From: Variovorax sp. UMC13
GTDB taxonomy: Bacteria > Pseudomonadota > Gammaproteobacteria > Burkholderiales > Burkholderiaceae_C
Direction of reading: 5' to 3'
Assembly (NCBI RefSeq): GCF_014170375.1
Contig: NZ_LZZW01000032.1
Span: 62,001-126,000 of the forward strand
DNA: 64,000 nucleotides
The first letter of the stretch is position 1. Each line of letters begins with the position of its first letter. The translations under genes and the position numbers were made by a program. The notes under the pieces were generated by a model. The model made no database searches and had not been told where the DNA came from. It was given only the letters and a program-made list of their open reading frames with translations. Shown piece after piece: positions 18,534-27,324 of the stretch.

Positions 18534-18696
18534 AAGGCTGCAGCGTGTGAGGTCGGTGCCGCCGCGAGCGCGCTGAGCCTTTCGGCCTGACGGGGCCCGC
18601 TCCGACGCGGGCTTGCCCCGGATTCCCATCGAGCGCCGCTTGCGGTCGTCCGTCCGTGCCTGGCGACGCCTGGCACAGACCTCATGGTTTCCACCA

Positions 18697-18753
18697 GTAA
18701 AACGTTACACCGACCGGCCTTACGATCCGAAAACGGCTTGTGTAACGATTTAC
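18697..18753. promoter_or_regulatory. Inverted pair of LacI-like operator sites
   Basis: GTAAAACGTTACAC (18697-18710) and GTGTAACGATTTAC (18740-18753) are inverted copies that differ at one position, 43 bp centre to centre. Each has the central CG and AT-rich flanks common to LacI/GalR-family operators. They lie 50-106 nt upstream of dctP, in an operon that encodes a LacI-family regulator. Confidence 0.75.
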
Positions 18754-18802
18754 CGACTTCTTGTGAGGTCGGCATTGCCCGCCGTCACCAGGAGACAACA
18801 AC

Positions 18803-19813
18803 ATGAACCAGCCTTCCCGACGCCTCGTCCTGAGCCGCGCCTGCGCCGCCGCCGCGGCCCTCGCCGTGCCTGCCTTCGCGCGCGCCCAGTCGACGGTCCC
18901 GCTGCGGATGAGTTCCTCGCTCACGGCCGACAGCAATTCCTCGCACTTCCTCTGGTACCAGCGCTTCGCGCAAAACCTCAAGGCCGCCACCGGCGACAAG
19001 CTGGCGCTGACCTATTTCCCCAACAACCAGCTGGGCAAGGAATCCGACGTCGTCCAGCAGGTGCGCCTGGGCGCCATCGACATGATGATCTCCGGCACCT
19101 CGATCTGGGCCACCGCGGTGCCCGAGATCGGCGTGCTCGACATGGGCTACCTGTTCCAGAACGCCGACCATGTGGGCAAGTCGCTCGACGGGCCGGCCGG
19201 CGCCGCGCTGTCGAAGCTGCTGCTGGACCGCGCCTCGGTGAACGTGCTGGGCTATGCCTACAGCCTGGGCGCGCGCAACGTCTACACCAAGGCGCCGATG
19301 AAGTCGGCGACCGAGCTGCGCGGCGTCAAGGTCCGGGTGCTGCCGGTGCCCAACTTCGTCGCCACCCTCAAGTACATGGGCGCGGTGGCCACGCCGATCC
19401 CCTTCGGCGAGATCTACACCGCGCTGCAGACCGGCGTGGTCGACGGCCTCGAGCAGGACGCGCCGACCGTGCTCTCGGGCAAGTTCTACGAGGTCGCGAA
19501 GCACTGCATGCTGACCGAGCACATCTTCAATCCCGTGATGCCGGTGATCAGCAAACGCGCCTTCGAGCGCATCCCGGCCGCGCTGCAGAAGCCCTTCCTC
19601 GAGGCCGCCCGCGACGCCACGCAATTCCAGCGCGGCCAGGCTGCCAGCACCGAGGCCAAGGCCTTCGAACAACTCAAGGCGCTGGGCGTCACGGTGAGCA
19701 CGGTGGACCGCGCCGCACTGACGCGCGACGTGTCGAAGCTGTGGACGGAGTTCGCCACGCAATACCCGGCGACGCGGCCCATCATCGACGCCATCGGCAG
19801 CGCCAAGGGCTGA
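18803..19813 (+). CDS. dctP: TRAP transporter substrate-binding protein
   Basis: 336-residue periplasmic binding protein. The leader (residues 1-29, SRRLVLSRA...FARAQ) has a twin-arginine-like SRRLVL motif, as is common for TRAP binding proteins. The mature part has the DctP hallmarks KLALTYFPNNQLGKE, VRLGAIDMM, KVRVLPVPNF and PFGEIYTALQTGVVDGLEQ, including the conserved Arg that binds the ligand carboxylate. Ligand is probably an organic acid or sugar acid. An AGGAGA ribosome site is 8 nt upstream. It is the first gene of a four-gene operon. Confidence 0.93.
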   Translation: MNQPSRRLVLSRACAAAAALAVPAFARAQSTVPLRMSSSLTADSNSSHFLWYQRFAQNLKAATGDKLALTYFPNNQLGKESDVVQQVRLGAIDMMISGTSIWATAVPEIGVLDMGYLFQNADHVGKSLDGPAGAALSKLLLDRASVNVLGYAYSLGARNVYTKAPMKSATELRGVKVRVLPVPNFVATLKYMGAVATPIPFGEIYTALQTGVVDGLEQDAPTVLSGKFYEVAKHCMLTEHIFNPVMPVISKRAFERIPAALQKPFLEAARDATQFQRGQAASTEAKAFEQLKALGVTVSTVDRAALTRDVSKLWTEFATQYPATRPIIDAIGSAKG

Positions 19814-19817
19814 AGTC

Positions 19818-21719
19818 ATGGCGCTGGCCACTTCCAACCCTTCCACCGCCTTCTCCGCGACGGCGGTCGCGGCGCCGTCCGGACGCGAACGCATCGAGCG
19901 CGCCTGTGCCCGCCTGCGCGTGGCGATCGAGGCCGTGGCGGCGCTGGTGCTCGCCATCGACGTGCTCGTGGTGTTCTGTTCGGTCGTGTGGCGCTACTTC
20001 CTGCACGACCCCTTCGACTGGGCCGAGGAGGTGGCCAGCGGCCTGTTGCTGCTGCTGGTGTTCCTCGGCGCCTCCATCGGGCTGGCCCGGGGCCAGCACA
20101 TGGGCATCGACAGCATCCGCGGCCTGCTGCCGGCGCGCGGCAGGGACTTCGCCGTGCAGTGCTGCAACTGGGTGGTGCTGCTGGTGGCCGGCGTGATGAG
20201 CGTCTCCGGCCTGCAGCTGATGGCCTCCAGCCGCGGCCAGATCACGCCGCTGGGCCTGCCGCAGGTGATCCTGGTCGCGCCGGTCGTGATCGGCGGCCTG
20301 CTGTTCCTGGTCTTCGCGCTGCGCAACCTGCTGCTGGCGCCGAAGGGCGCGGTGCGCGGGCCCGGCCTCGCGGTGGCGGCGCTCGTGCTGGCGGTGATCG
20401 GCCTGCAGCTGTTCGCGCCCGCCGCCATGCCGGGCGCCGGCGTGTGGATGCTGCTGTCCTTCGTGCTGTGCCTGGTCGGCGGCGTGCCGATCGCCTTCGC
20501 GCTCGCCTTCAGCTCGGCCACCTACTTCACGCTCAACCCGAGCCTGCCGATGGTGGTGTATTCGCAGCAGGTGGCGGCCGGCGCGGAGCACTTCGTGCTG
20601 CTGGCCATTCCCTTCTTCGTGCTGGCCGGCCTGGTGATGGAGGTCAACGGCATGTCGTCGCGGCTGATCGAGCTGCTGGTGCGCGCCGTGGGCCGCCTGC
20701 GCGGCGGCATCAACCTGATCATGATCGTCGCGGTCGCCTTCTTCTCCGGCATCTCCGGCTCGAAGCTGGCCGACGTGGCGGCGGTGGGCGGCATCATGAT
20801 GCCCGCCGTGCGGCGCTGCAAGCAGGACGAGAACGAAGCGGCCGGGCTGCTGGCCGCGACGGCGGTGATGGCCGAGACCATCCCGCCCTGCATCAACCTG
20901 ATCATCTTCGGCTTCGTGGCCAACGTGTCGATCGGCGGCCTGTTCATCGCCGGGCTGGTGCCGGCCGCCTTCCTCGCCGCGGCCCTGGCCGTGCTGGCCG
21001 TGATCGTCGGCACCCGGGCCGACCCGGCGCAGGCCTTTCCCCACCGCCGCCGCCTGCTGACGCTGCTGGGCGGCGCGATGGTCGGGCTGCTGATGATCCT
21101 GATGATCGGCAAGGGCGTGACCTCGGGCATCGCCACCTCGACGGAAGTGTCGGCCTTCGCCGTGGTGTACGCGCTGCTGGTGGGCGGCCTGGCCTTCCGC
21201 GAGCTCAGCTGGCGCAGCGTCTACAAGCTGTTCGTGGACTCGGCCGCGCTGGCCGGCTCGATCCTTTTCATCGTCGCGGCGGCTTCCAGCGTGTCGTACG
21301 CGCTGACCATCGAGCAGATCCCGCAGGACCTGGCGGCGGCGATGGTTGCGGCCGGCCACACCTACGGCGTCTGGCTCTTCATGCTGATCTCGATCGCGCT
21401 GCTGATCGTCTTCGGCTCGGTGCTCGAAGGCGCGCCGGCGCTGATCATCTTCGGGCCGCTGCTCACGCCGGTCGCCACGCAGCTGGGCATCCATCCGCTG
21501 CACTACGGCATCGTGCTGGTGATCGCGATGGGCTTCGGCCTGTTCGCGCCGCCGCTCGGGCTGGGCCTGTTCGCCACCTGCGCGGTGACCGGCACGCGCA
21601 TGGTCGACGTCGCGCGGCCGATGGCAAAGTACCTGGCCGTGCTGCTCGTGGCGCTGCTTGTCATCGCCTTCGTGCCCTCCCTCACCCTCTGGCTGCCCGC
21701 CCGTTTCGGATTCTCTTGA
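19818..21719 (+). CDS. Fused TRAP transporter DctQM membrane protein
   Basis: 633-residue inner-membrane protein combining both TRAP permease subunits. Residues about 30-180 are the four-helix DctQ part (WRYFLHDPFDWAEEVASGLL). The rest is the roughly 12-helix DctM part with VVYSQQVAAGAEHFVLLAIPFFVLAG, FFSGISGSKLADVAAVGGIMMPA and GSVLEGAPALIIFGPLL. Fused forms are well known. It begins 4 nt after dctP; the LacI gene starts within its stop codon region (TTGA overlap). Confidence 0.93.
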   Translation: MALATSNPSTAFSATAVAAPSGRERIERACARLRVAIEAVAALVLAIDVLVVFCSVVWRYFLHDPFDWAEEVASGLLLLLVFLGASIGLARGQHMGIDSIRGLLPARGRDFAVQCCNWVVLLVAGVMSVSGLQLMASSRGQITPLGLPQVILVAPVVIGGLLFLVFALRNLLLAPKGAVRGPGLAVAALVLAVIGLQLFAPAAMPGAGVWMLLSFVLCLVGGVPIAFALAFSSATYFTLNPSLPMVVYSQQVAAGAEHFVLLAIPFFVLAGLVMEVNGMSSRLIELLVRAVGRLRGGINLIMIVAVAFFSGISGSKLADVAAVGGIMMPAVRRCKQDENEAAGLLAATAVMAETIPPCINLIIFGFVANVSIGGLFIAGLVPAAFLAAALAVLAVIVGTRADPAQAFPHRRRLLTLLGGAMVGLLMILMIGKGVTSGIATSTEVSAFAVVYALLVGGLAFRELSWRSVYKLFVDSAALAGSILFIVAAASSVSYALTIEQIPQDLAAAMVAAGHTYGVWLFMLISIALLIVFGSVLEGAPALIIFGPLLTPVATQLGIHPLHYGIVLVIAMGFGLFAPPLGLGLFATCAVTGTRMVDVARPMAKYLAVLLVALLVIAFVPSLTLWLPARFGFS

Positions 21720-22786
21720 AAAACCCCACCGTCACCATCGAGGACGTCGCCCGTCAGGCGGGCGTGTCCATCAGCACCGTGTCGAACGTGCTCAACGGCC
21801 GCGAGGCCCGCATGACGCCCGACACGCTGGCGCGCGTCCGCCAGGTCATCGAGACGCTGGGCTTCCGGCCCAACCAGTCGGCGCGCCGGCTGAAGACCGG
21901 CCACATGCCGATGATCGGGCTGCTCGTGCCCTCGATCGCCAACCCCTTCTTCGGCGCCCTGGCGCGCTGGGTGGAGGACGCCGCGCTGGCGCGCGGCTAC
22001 GGCGTGCTGCTGTGCAACACCCAGCGCAGCGCCACCCGCGAACGCGAGTACGCGCAGGCCTTCATGGCGCAGGGGATCCAGGGCGTGATCCTCGGCTCCT
22101 CGCTGCAGGCCCAGGAACACCTGGGGCCGATGATCCGCAACGGGCTGGCCGCGGTCTGCTTCGACCGCACGGCCCAGCATGCCGAGCTGCCGATCGACTA
22201 CGTCAGCCTGGACAACCGCAGCGCCGGCGCGATGGCGGCCGAGCACCTGATGTCGCTGGGCCACCGCGCGATCGCCTATGTCTCGGCGCCGCTGCATTCG
22301 GTCAACCGCATCGCGCGGCTCGAAGGTGCGCGCGAGGCCTGCCAGCGCGCGGGCGTGCGTTTCGAGGTCCAGACCCAGGAGGTGGCGCCCGGCCAGTCCG
22401 AGATGGAGATGGCCGAGATCGGCCGCACGGCCGCGCTGGCGCTGCACGAGAAGGGAACGCTCGCCACCGGCATCGTGGCCATGAACGACATGCTGGCCAT
22501 CGGCCTGCTCGCGGGCCTGCGGCAATCGGGGCGGCGGGTGCCGGAGGACGTGTCCGTGATCGGCATCGACGACATGTTCCTCGGCCAGTACCTGAGCCCC
22601 GGGCTCAGCACCGTGCGCCAGCCCATGCACGAGATGGCGGTCGCCGCGGTCGAACGCGTGCTGGAACGCATGAAGGACACCGACCAGGCGCCGCACGAAC
22701 TGATCTTCGTGCCCGAACTGGTCGTTCGCGAATCCACCGCCGTCGTCGGCGTGCGCCATCAACCCACCAGGAACCAACAGGCATGA
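21716..22786 (+). CDS. LacI-family transcriptional regulator (TTG start)
   Basis: 356-residue repressor: N-terminal helix-turn-helix TIEDVARQAGVSISTVSNVLNG with the hinge helix NQSARRLKTG, then a periplasmic-binding-protein-like ligand domain (IGLLVPSIANPFF, SVIGIDDMFLGQYLSPGLSTV). The only start that preserves the DNA-binding domain is the TTG at 21716, overlapping the dctQM stop; the next in-frame ATG is inside the domain. It most likely controls its own operon through the two sites at 18697-18753, with the transported compound or a derivative as inducer. Confidence 0.88.
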   Translation: MKNPTVTIEDVARQAGVSISTVSNVLNGREARMTPDTLARVRQVIETLGFRPNQSARRLKTGHMPMIGLLVPSIANPFFGALARWVEDAALARGYGVLLCNTQRSATREREYAQAFMAQGIQGVILGSSLQAQEHLGPMIRNGLAAVCFDRTAQHAELPIDYVSLDNRSAGAMAAEHLMSLGHRAIAYVSAPLHSVNRIARLEGAREACQRAGVRFEVQTQEVAPGQSEMEMAEIGRTAALALHEKGTLATGIVAMNDMLAIGLLAGLRQSGRRVPEDVSVIGIDDMFLGQYLSPGLSTVRQPMHEMAVAAVERVLERMKDTDQAPHELIFVPELVVRESTAVVGVRHQPTRNQQA

Positions 22787-23535
22787 CTCCACAGCAAGAA
22801 ACCCTCACCACCCTCGTCACCGGCGGCGCGTCGGGCATCGGCGCCGCCATCGTGCGCGCCTGCGCCGCACGCGGCGACAACGTCGTCTTCACCTACTGGT
22901 CGAGCGAGGAAGAGGCCAAGGCCCTGGCGGCGGAGTTCGGCGACCGGGTGCTTGCCCTGCGCTCGGACGTGACCGACGAGCAGCAGGTCGATGCCGCCTT
23001 CGAGGCCGCCATCGGGCGCTTCGGCCGCGTCGACGTGCTGGTCGCCAATGCCGGCGGCCTGCTGCAGCGCGTGAAGTGCGCCGACACCACGCTCGCCTTC
23101 TGGCGCCAGGCCATGGACCTGAACCTCACCAGCGCCTTCCTGTGCTGCCGCGCCGCGCTGCGGCACATGACGCCCCGGCGCACCGGCAACATCGTGATCA
23201 TGGCTTCGCTGGCCGGCCACGACGGCGGCGGCCCGGCCGCCACGCACTACGGTGCGGCGAAGGGCGCGCTGCTGGCCTATGCGCGCGGGCTGGCCAAGGA
23301 GGTCGGCCCCGATGGCATCCGCGTCAACGCGATCGCCCCCGGCCTGATCGCCACCCGCTTCCACGACGTGTTCAACACGCCGCAGGGCCGCGCCGCCGGC
23401 GTCGAGCGCACGCCGCTGCGCCGCGAAGGCCAGCCGGAAGACGTGGCCAAGGCCGCGCTGTTCCTGAGCTCGGACGACTCGTCCTTCATCACCGGCGAGG
23501 TGATGGAGATCAACGGCGGCATGGCGCTGTTCTGA
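22783..23535 (+). CDS. SDR family oxidoreductase
   Basis: 250-residue classical short-chain dehydrogenase: cofactor motif TGGASGIGAAI, NAGG, active-site Ser in MASLAGHDG and Tyr/Lys in THYGAAKGA, and the ending GEVMEINGGMALF. FTYWSSEEEAK after the second strand suggests NADP preference, which is inference. It overlaps the LacI gene by ATGA and is the last gene of the TRAP operon, so it probably oxidises or reduces the transported compound, for instance a sugar or sugar acid. Confidence 0.9.
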   Translation: MTPQQETLTTLVTGGASGIGAAIVRACAARGDNVVFTYWSSEEEAKALAAEFGDRVLALRSDVTDEQQVDAAFEAAIGRFGRVDVLVANAGGLLQRVKCADTTLAFWRQAMDLNLTSAFLCCRAALRHMTPRRTGNIVIMASLAGHDGGGPAATHYGAAKGALLAYARGLAKEVGPDGIRVNAIAPGLIATRFHDVFNTPQGRAAGVERTPLRREGQPEDVAKAALFLSSDDSSFITGEVMEINGGMALF

Positions 23536-23542
23536 ACAGGCC

Positions 23543-24370
23543 CTAAGCCTTGAAGCGCTTGCGCGTGAGCGCGAGCGCCAGCCAGAACGCCGCCACGCCG
23601 TAGACCACCAGCACCAGGCCGTGCCGCAGCGCATCGGCCGGCCACTGGTCCATGAACAGCGGCCGCACCAGCGCCACCGCGTTGGTCAGCGGCAGCCAGG
23701 CCGCGATCGCGCGCACGATGCCGGGCAGCTGCTCCAGCGGGAAGAACACGCCCGAGAGGAACATCATCGGCGTCATGAACAGCGTGAAGTAGTAGGTGAA
23801 GAAGTCGTAGCCCTTGGCCAGCGCGTTGAAGATCAGCGCGATCGACGAGAAGGTGATGCCCGCGCCCGCGAGCACGCACCAGGCCACCAGCAGCTTCGGG
23901 CTGTGGCTGATGCCCAGGCCCAGCATCACCAGCAGGATCGCGGTGGTGGTGAAGATGGCCTTGAAGGCGGCCCACAGCATCTCGGCCAGCACCACGTCGT
24001 CGAGCCCGACCGGCGCGTTCATGATGCCGTCCCAGGTCTTCTGCACATGCATGCGCGAGAAGGCCGAGTACAGCGCCTCGAAGGAGGCCGCGTTCATCGC
24101 GCTCATGCAGATCGAGCCGCTCGCGAGGAACAGGATGTAGGGCACCCTGGTGCCGTCGACCTCGACCTGCCCGACCAGCGCGCCCATGCCGTAGCCGAAG
24201 GCCACCAGCCAGATCAGCGGCTCGGCGATGTTGCCGATCAGGCTGGGGATCGCGAGCTTGCGCCACACCAGCAGGTTGCGCAGGAACACCGGCCACCAGC
24301 GCATGGACAGCGCGGGCGGGCGCCAGATGGAGGGGCGGGCTGCGTTCAGGGGGAGGGGGGTGGCGGACAT
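23543..24370 (-). CDS. ABC-2 type transporter permease (NodJ-like)
   Basis: 275-residue inner-membrane protein with about six hydrophobic segments, including WPVFLRNLLVWRKLAIPSLIGNIAEPLIWLVAFGYG and a middle region MMFLSGVFFPLEQLPG, the usual ABC-2/NodJ signature. It forms an exporter with the ATPase gene directly upstream (2-nt gap). NodJ-like pairs export lipo-oligosaccharides in rhizobia, but most relatives have unknown substrates. Confidence 0.9.
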   Translation of the reverse strand: MSATPLPLNAARPSIWRPPALSMRWWPVFLRNLLVWRKLAIPSLIGNIAEPLIWLVAFGYGMGALVGQVEVDGTRVPYILFLASGSICMSAMNAASFEALYSAFSRMHVQKTWDGIMNAPVGLDDVVLAEMLWAAFKAIFTTTAILLVMLGLGISHSPKLLVAWCVLAGAGITFSSIALIFNALAKGYDFFTYYFTLFMTPMMFLSGVFFPLEQLPGIVRAIAAWLPLTNAVALVRPLFMDQWPADALRHGLVLVVYGVAAFWLALALTRKRFKA

Positions 24371-24372
24371 GG

Positions 24373-25347
24373 CTATCCATCCTCGCGGATCTGGCGGCCG
24401 GTGAGCTTGAGGAACAGGTCCTCGAGGTTGGCCGGCCGGTGGAAGGTGCGCAGCCCGCCGTGCTGGGTCAGCGCGTTCAGCAGCGCACGCGCGTCCTGCG
24501 TGTAGAAGAACACGGTCTCGCCGCTGACCTCGATGCGCGCGGCCAGCGCCTGGAGTTCGGGTGCCTTGGCCAGCGTGAGCGCGCCGTTGCCGTAGACCTC
24601 GACCACGTCGGGCTCGAGGTGCTCGGCGATCAGGTCGCGCGGCCGGCCCTCGGCGATCTTGCGGCCGTGGTCGAGCACCAGCAGGCGCGAGCACAGCCGC
24701 TCGGCCTCGTCCATGAAGTGGGTGGTCAGCAGGATCGACTTGCCCTGCTGCAAGAGCACCTGCAGCCGCTCCCACATCAGGTGGCGCGCCTGCGGATCGA
24801 GGCCGGTGGTGGGCTCGTCGAGCAGCAGCAGCCTGGGGTCGTTGACCAGCGCGCGCGCCAGCGACAGCCGCCGCCGCATGCCGCCCGAGAGTTCGCCGGG
24901 CTTGGCCGCGGCCTTGTGCGACAGCGCGGCGAATTCCAGCAGCTGCGGGATGCGCGGTGCGATCTGCGCGCGCCGAAAGCCGAAGTAGCGGCCGTAGACC
25001 AGCAGGTTCTCGGCGCAGCTGAAGTCGGGGTCGAGGGTGTCGAACTGCGTCACCACGCCGAGCCGGGCCTTGATCGCCAGCGCGTCGCGCGGCATCTGCA
25101 GCGGGCCGTCCTCGCCCTGGTAGGTGATCTGGCCGCCGTCGGGCGCGGTCAGGCCCAGGCACATGCGCAGCGTGGTGGTCTTGCCCGCGCCGTTGGGGCC
25201 GATCACGCCCAGGCATTCGCCGGCCGCGATGTCGAAGGACAGGTTGTCGACCACGGTGGTCTCGCCGTAGCGCTTGCGCAGGCGCTCGGCCTGGAAGAGG
25301 GGCGGCGCGCCCGGATGGGCCGCGTGCGGCAGCGTCGCCTCAGCCAT
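24373..25347 (-). CDS. ABC transporter ATP-binding protein (NodI-like)
   Basis: 324-residue cytoplasmic ATPase: Walker A GPNGAGKTTT, signature LSGGMRRRLSLARAL, Walker B LLLLDEPTTGLDP, His-loop TTHFMDEAERL, then a roughly 90-residue C-terminal extension typical of DRA/NodI subfamily exporters. It pairs with the permease gene immediately downstream. Its ATG at 25347 overlaps the 3' end of the monooxygenase gene by 8 nt, so all three are one operon. Confidence 0.92.
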   Translation of the reverse strand: MAEATLPHAAHPGAPPLFQAERLRKRYGETTVVDNLSFDIAAGECLGVIGPNGAGKTTTLRMCLGLTAPDGGQITYQGEDGPLQMPRDALAIKARLGVVTQFDTLDPDFSCAENLLVYGRYFGFRRAQIAPRIPQLLEFAALSHKAAAKPGELSGGMRRRLSLARALVNDPRLLLLDEPTTGLDPQARHLMWERLQVLLQQGKSILLTTHFMDEAERLCSRLLVLDHGRKIAEGRPRDLIAEHLEPDVVEVYGNGALTLAKAPELQALAARIEVSGETVFFYTQDARALLNALTQHGGLRTFHRPANLEDLFLKLTGRQIREDG

Positions 25348-25684
25348 GCACGCTGCGGCTGTCGGCCGGTGCCTCGTCGCGTTCGTCCATGCCGTAGTCG
25401 CGCACCACGTTGGCGATGCGCAGCCGGTAGTTGCCGAACACATGGCTGCGGCCCGCGGCCTGCGCGCGCCGGTGGGCGTCGAGCGCTCGCCAAGTGGCCA
25501 GCGAGGCCTCGTCGCGCCAGAAGCTCAGGCTCAGCATCTTGCCGGGTTCGTAGAGGCTCTCGAAGCGGTCGATGGACAGGAAGCCGTCCATCTTCAGCAG
25601 GTCCTCGCGCAGGGCCGCGGCCATCTGCAGGTAGGTGTCGCGCTGGCCTTCTGCGGGCCAGACTTCGAAGATCACAGCCATCAT
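25340..25684 (-). CDS. Antibiotic biosynthesis monooxygenase (ABM) domain protein
   Basis: 114-residue dimeric alpha/beta-barrel protein. Seen features are VIFEVWPAEGQRDTYLQ, FLSIDRFES and the conserved LSLSFWRDEASLATWRA. ABM proteins include cofactor-free monooxygenases and heme-degrading enzymes; this one has no specific signature for either. Starts at 25684 and 25681 (Met-Met) are both possible. It is the first gene of an operon with an ABC exporter, which may suggest production or detoxification of a small molecule; that is inference. Confidence 0.82.
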   Translation of the reverse strand: MMAVIFEVWPAEGQRDTYLQMAAALREDLLKMDGFLSIDRFESLYEPGKMLSLSFWRDEASLATWRALDAHRRAQAAGRSHVFGNYRLRIANVVRDYGMDERDEAPADSRSVHG

Positions 25685-25840
25685 CGTGAAGCGTCTCCAT
25701 GAAGGTCGGCCGATGGGGTCAGCGGCCGGCCTGGGTCCTGATGATCGCATCTTCGGTGCGCATTCGTCCGGGTCCCGCGCCGGGCCGGGCTCTTACACTG
25801 GCGCGTCCATCCGGGCGCATGGCAACTGGGAGTTCAGGGA

Positions 25841-27106
25841 ATGAAGGTTCTTGTTCTGGGCAGCGGCGTGATCGGCGTGAGTTCGGCCTACCAGCTGGCG
25901 CTGGCCGGCCACGAGGTCACGGTGGTGGACCGGCAGCCGGCCGCGGGCATGGAGACCAGCTACGGCAATGCCGGCGAGGTCTCGCCCGGCTATTCCTCGC
26001 CCTGGGCCGGGCCCGGCGTGCCGCTCAAGGCCGTGAAATGGCTGCTGATGCACCACCGCCCGCTGGTGATCCGGCCGCAGCTCGACCTGGCGCTGGTGCG
26101 CTGGGGCGTCGCGATGCTGCGCAACTGCACCGCCGCGCGCTACGCGCTCAACAAGGGCCGCATGGTGCGCCTGGCCGAGTACAGCCGCGACTGCCTGCGC
26201 GAGCTGCGTGCGCAGACCGGCATCGAGTACGACCAGCGCATGCAGGGCACGCTGCAGCTGTTCCGCACCCAGGCCCAGCTCGACGGCACGGCGGCCGACA
26301 TCGCGGTGCTGCGGCGCGACGGCGTGCCCTTCGAACTGCTCGACCGCGAGGGCTGCATCCGCCACGAACCCGCGCTGGCCGCGGTGCGCGAGAAGTTCGT
26401 CGGCGGGCTGCTGCTGCCGGGCGACGAGACCGGCGACTGCTTCCAGTTCACGCAACGGCTGGCGGCGCTGGCGGCCGGGCTGGGCGTGCAGTTCCGCTAC
26501 GGCACGCAGATCCGCCGCATCGAAGCGTCGGGTGGCGCCATCACCGGCGTGCAGACCGCCGCCGGCACGCTCGCTGCCGACGCCTACCTGGTGGCGCTGG
26601 GCAGCCATTCGCCGCTGTTGCTGAAAGAGCTGGGCCTGCGCATCCCGGTGTACCCGGTCAAGGGCTACTCGATCACCGTGCCGATCACCGACGCGGCCGG
26701 CGCGCCCGAGTCGACCGTGATGGACGAGACGCACAAGGTCGCGGTCACGCGCCTGGGCGATCGCATCCGCGTGGGCGGCACGGCCGAGCTGGCCGGCTAC
26801 ACGCTGAAGCTGCACGAGGCGCGTCGGCAGACGCTGGGACACGTGGTGAGCGATTTGTTCCCGCGCGGCGGCGATGTGTCGCGCGCCGAGTTCTGGTGCG
26901 GCCTGCGGCCGATGACGCCCGACGGCACGCCCATCGTCGGCGCCACGCGCTGGCCCAACCTGTTCCTGGCCACCGGCCACGGCACGCTGGGCTGGACCAT
27001 GGCGGCCGGCACCGGCCGCGTGCTGGCCGACGTGATCTCGGGCCGTACGCCCGACATCGACCTCGACGGCCTGACGGTGGCGCGCTACGCCGACGCCTAC
27101 CGCTGA
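25841..27106 (+). CDS. dadA: D-amino acid dehydrogenase small subunit
   Basis: 421-residue FAD-dependent, membrane-associated enzyme that deaminates D-amino acids, mainly D-alanine, to 2-oxo acids. It begins MKVLVLGSGVIGVSSAYQLALAGHEVTVVDR (FAD dinucleotide fold) and has the DadA signatures ETSYGNAGEVSPGYSSPWAGPG, PVYPVKGYSITVPI and the C-terminal ATGHGTLGWTMA. Length is normal. No dadX racemase is adjacent. It converges on the DUF3820 gene with a 10-nt overlap. Confidence 0.95.
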   Translation: MKVLVLGSGVIGVSSAYQLALAGHEVTVVDRQPAAGMETSYGNAGEVSPGYSSPWAGPGVPLKAVKWLLMHHRPLVIRPQLDLALVRWGVAMLRNCTAARYALNKGRMVRLAEYSRDCLRELRAQTGIEYDQRMQGTLQLFRTQAQLDGTAADIAVLRRDGVPFELLDREGCIRHEPALAAVREKFVGGLLLPGDETGDCFQFTQRLAALAAGLGVQFRYGTQIRRIEASGGAITGVQTAAGTLAADAYLVALGSHSPLLLKELGLRIPVYPVKGYSITVPITDAAGAPESTVMDETHKVAVTRLGDRIRVGGTAELAGYTLKLHEARRQTLGHVVSDLFPRGGDVSRAEFWCGLRPMTPDGTPIVGATRWPNLFLATGHGTLGWTMAAGTGRVLADVISGRTPDIDLDGLTVARYADAYR

Positions 27107-27324
27107 GCGCGGGGCCGGGTGCGCAGCGGATCGAGCAGCGGCTTGAGCCCGTTGTGGTCGATCTCGTGCATCAGCTGCAGCAGCCGGCCGATCTCGCCCT
27201 TGGGAAAGCCTTCGCGCGCGAACCAGGTGAGGTAGTTGCCGGGCAGGTCGGCGATCAGCAGGCCCTTGTGCTTGCCGAAGGGCATCTCCAGGGTCACGAG
27301 GCGTTGCAGGTCTTCGGGGTTCAT
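27097..27324 (-). CDS. DUF3820 (QSregVF_b) family small protein
   Basis: 75-residue protein containing MPFGKHKGLLIADLPGNYLTWFAREGFPKGEIGRLL, the core of DUF3820, a family annotated as putative quorum-sensing-regulated virulence factors without known biochemistry. Its ATG overlaps the vapC stop codon (ATGA), making it the third gene of a vapB-vapC operon. Its 3' end overlaps that of dadA on the other strand. Confidence 0.85.
   Translation of the reverse strand: MNPEDLQRLVTLEMPFGKHKGLLIADLPGNYLTWFAREGFPKGEIGRLLQLMHEIDHNGLKPLLDPLRTRPRAQR

Noticed and set aside
18595..18612. GCCCGC-N6-GCGGGC hairpin after the helicase gene as terminator
   Set aside because: The stem is only 6 bp with no T-run; in DNA this GC-rich such stems are expected by chance.
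19988..21715. Long in-frame extension upstream of the LacI protein
   Set aside because: It runs through the dctQM gene in another frame and gives low-complexity sequence; the helix-turn-helix starts at the TTG at 21716.
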